Of a stretch of 64,000 bases of DNA, positions 63,270 to 64,000 are shown one piece after another (within the stretch, counting starts at the first letter, position 1; every line of letters begins with the position of its first letter). The DNA comes from RGIG3102 sp964369915 (lineage in GTDB: Bacteria; Bacillota; Clostridia; Oscillospirales; Ruminococcaceae). A program made the translations under genes and the position numbers. The DNA is taken from NCBI GenBank assembly GCA_964369915.1, contig CAYJGG010000003.1, forward strand, positions 7,376-71,375, read 5' to 3'. The notes under the pieces are model-generated. The model was not told the DNA's origin, made no database searches, and worked only from the letters and a program-made list of their open reading frames with translations.

Positions 63270-63770
63270 TTATAAATTATTTAAAAAAACTTCAACTTCT
63301 TTTCTATTTTTTAAAACGATTAATTTTAAATTTTGAGATTCATCTAAAAGTTTATATAATTTTTCTCTATTATTTTTATTAAAATTCAAAACATATTTTA
63401 TAAACACAAAATCAAATCTCTCAGGGCAGTTTTCTCCCATTTCCGGCCTTGTTTTCCCATAATATTTAAAAACACGCTTTATAACCCTAGCAAGACAGGT
63501 GATAGTTTTAAAATCTAAGAAAATAACAGTGTCTACATATTTCAGCCTTAAAGGTATACTATCACTATAATTCCCCTCAGCTATCCATTTTTCTTTTTGA
63601 AGTTCTATTTCTAATAATTCTTTGAATTCTTCTCTTGAAATATTAGTCCAATTATCTCTCCAAAAAATTTTATCTAAATGAATTATATCAATACCTAACT
63701 TTTCTTTTAGTTTAAATGACAGCGTACTTTTACCACTACCGGGCGATCCAATTATTATAATTCTTTTCAT
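63270..63770 (-). CDS. P-loop kinase, FlaR/adenylate-kinase-like (topology modulation family)
   Basis: A 166-residue protein with Walker A GSPGSGKSTLSFKL at 8-21, HLDKIFWRDNWT near 36, WIAEGNYSDSIPLRL near 62 and VIFLDF near 82, the pattern of the FlaR/'DNA topology modulation' group of small nucleotide kinases. The phosphate acceptor is unknown. Single gene between tsf and the XRE regulator, with an AAAGGTG box upstream. Confidence 0.82.
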   Translation of the reverse strand: MKRIIIIGSPGSGKSTLSFKLKEKLGIDIIHLDKIFWRDNWTNISREEFKELLEIELQKEKWIAEGNYSDSIPLRLKYVDTVIFLDFKTITCLARVIKRVFKYYGKTRPEMGENCPERFDFVFIKYVLNFNKNNREKLYKLLDESQNLKLIVLKNRKEVEVFLNNL

Positions 63771-63871
63771 ACCATTTACACCTTTTTTTATACTATATCA
63801 AAATTAATATTAATTTCTCTTATGAATTTATAATATAAATTATATTATATATCATTTTTTAATAAAAATCA

Positions 63872-63903
63872 AAAACAACAGATGAAATCATCTGTTGTTT
63901 TTA
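63872..63903. terminator. Terminator after tsf
   Basis: Arms AAACAACAGATGA and TCATCTGTTGTTT with a very short loop, flanked by A and T runs, 15 bases beyond the tsf stop on the minus strand. Confidence 0.85.
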
Positions 63904-63917
63904 TATAAATAATTTAA

Positions 63918-64000
63918 TTATTTAGTCATGCTTGCAACTTCAGCTGCAAAGTCTGAAACTTCTTTTTCAATACCTTCGCCTTTTTCAAAACGAGTGAAAG
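63918..64000 (-). CDS. tsf: Elongation factor Ts, C-terminal 26 residues (5' end outside window)
   Basis: The frame open to the right edge ends FEKGEGIEKEVSDFAAEVASMTK, the conserved tail of EF-Ts, with the stop at 63918-63920. EF-Ts recycles EF-Tu-GDP. The rest of the gene, and probably rpsB, lie beyond the window. In related genomes pyrH and frr follow directly; here the order is broken by the 59.2-63.8 kb insert. Confidence 0.88.
   Translation of the reverse strand, partial: FTRFEKGEGIEKEVSDFAAEVASMTK

Overview
The window is strongly AT-rich (roughly 30% G+C by eye) and comes from an endospore-forming Firmicute, most likely class Clostridia. The supporting genes are a complete eight-gene spoIIIA operon, yunB, a GerA-type germination operon, PolC together with DnaE, GatCAB, HPr kinase/phosphorylase, WhiA/RapZ, Asp23 and a T-box-controlled tyrS. 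I cannot place it below class. About 55 genes lie on the minus strand in long tightly packed operons. Only six CDSs lie on the plus strand, plus a small 56-codon ORF that I added.

Layout: 1-1679 holds tig (5' end only) and a metallophosphoesterase. 1778-3323 holds tyrS behind a T-box leader. 3324-13591 is the asp23-nusB-(TsaD-like)-xseA-xseB-ispA-yuiD-dxs-tlyA-nadK-argR-recN cluster. 13744-18293 is spoIIIAA-AH. 18383-25846 carries a zinc peptidase, purC-purF-purB, a methyltransferase and an adenine deaminase. 26007-31293 is ligA-gatC-gatA-gatB, followed by yunB. 32112-40926 is hprK-PHP-murB-rapZ-whiA-dnaE-pfkA. 41150-46745 is an accessory stretch: a plus-strand glycosyltransferase, a reduced gerABC operon and a divergent DUF421/DUF4363 pair. 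46738-59058 contains nrdR with a small partner, a TIM-barrel protein and the pyrH-frr-uppS-cdsA-dxr-rseP-ispG-polC cluster. 59232-63770 is a second accessory insert between pyrH and tsf: a lipoprotein, tandem amidohydrolases, a tiny membrane protein, an XRE regulator and a P-loop kinase. The tail of tsf closes the window.

How the genes work together: Dxs, Dxr, IspG, IspA and UppS are MEP/isoprenoid steps feeding undecaprenyl phosphate for the wall; MurB makes a wall precursor and CdsA a phospholipid precursor. The spoIIIA, yunB and ger genes are sporulation and germination functions. Most of the window is conserved housekeeping DNA. I found no CRISPR array, transposase, prophage, tRNA or rRNA, and no clear defence system.

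The points I consider most worth a second look are: a perfect intrinsic terminator for the nrdR operon buried in the coding sequence of the convergent DUF4363 gene; the reduced germination operon facing a DUF421/DUF4363 pair; a TsaD-like paralogue that keeps its metal and nucleotide motifs; a perfect dyad between two strong divergent promoters at 59.1 kb; and the pyrH/tsf insert with a duplicated amidohydrolase. Starts were moved from the longest ORF where the ribosome-binding site demanded it: dxs, spoIIIAG, gatA, ligA, murB, DUF4363, dxr, cdsA and the first amidohydrolase.
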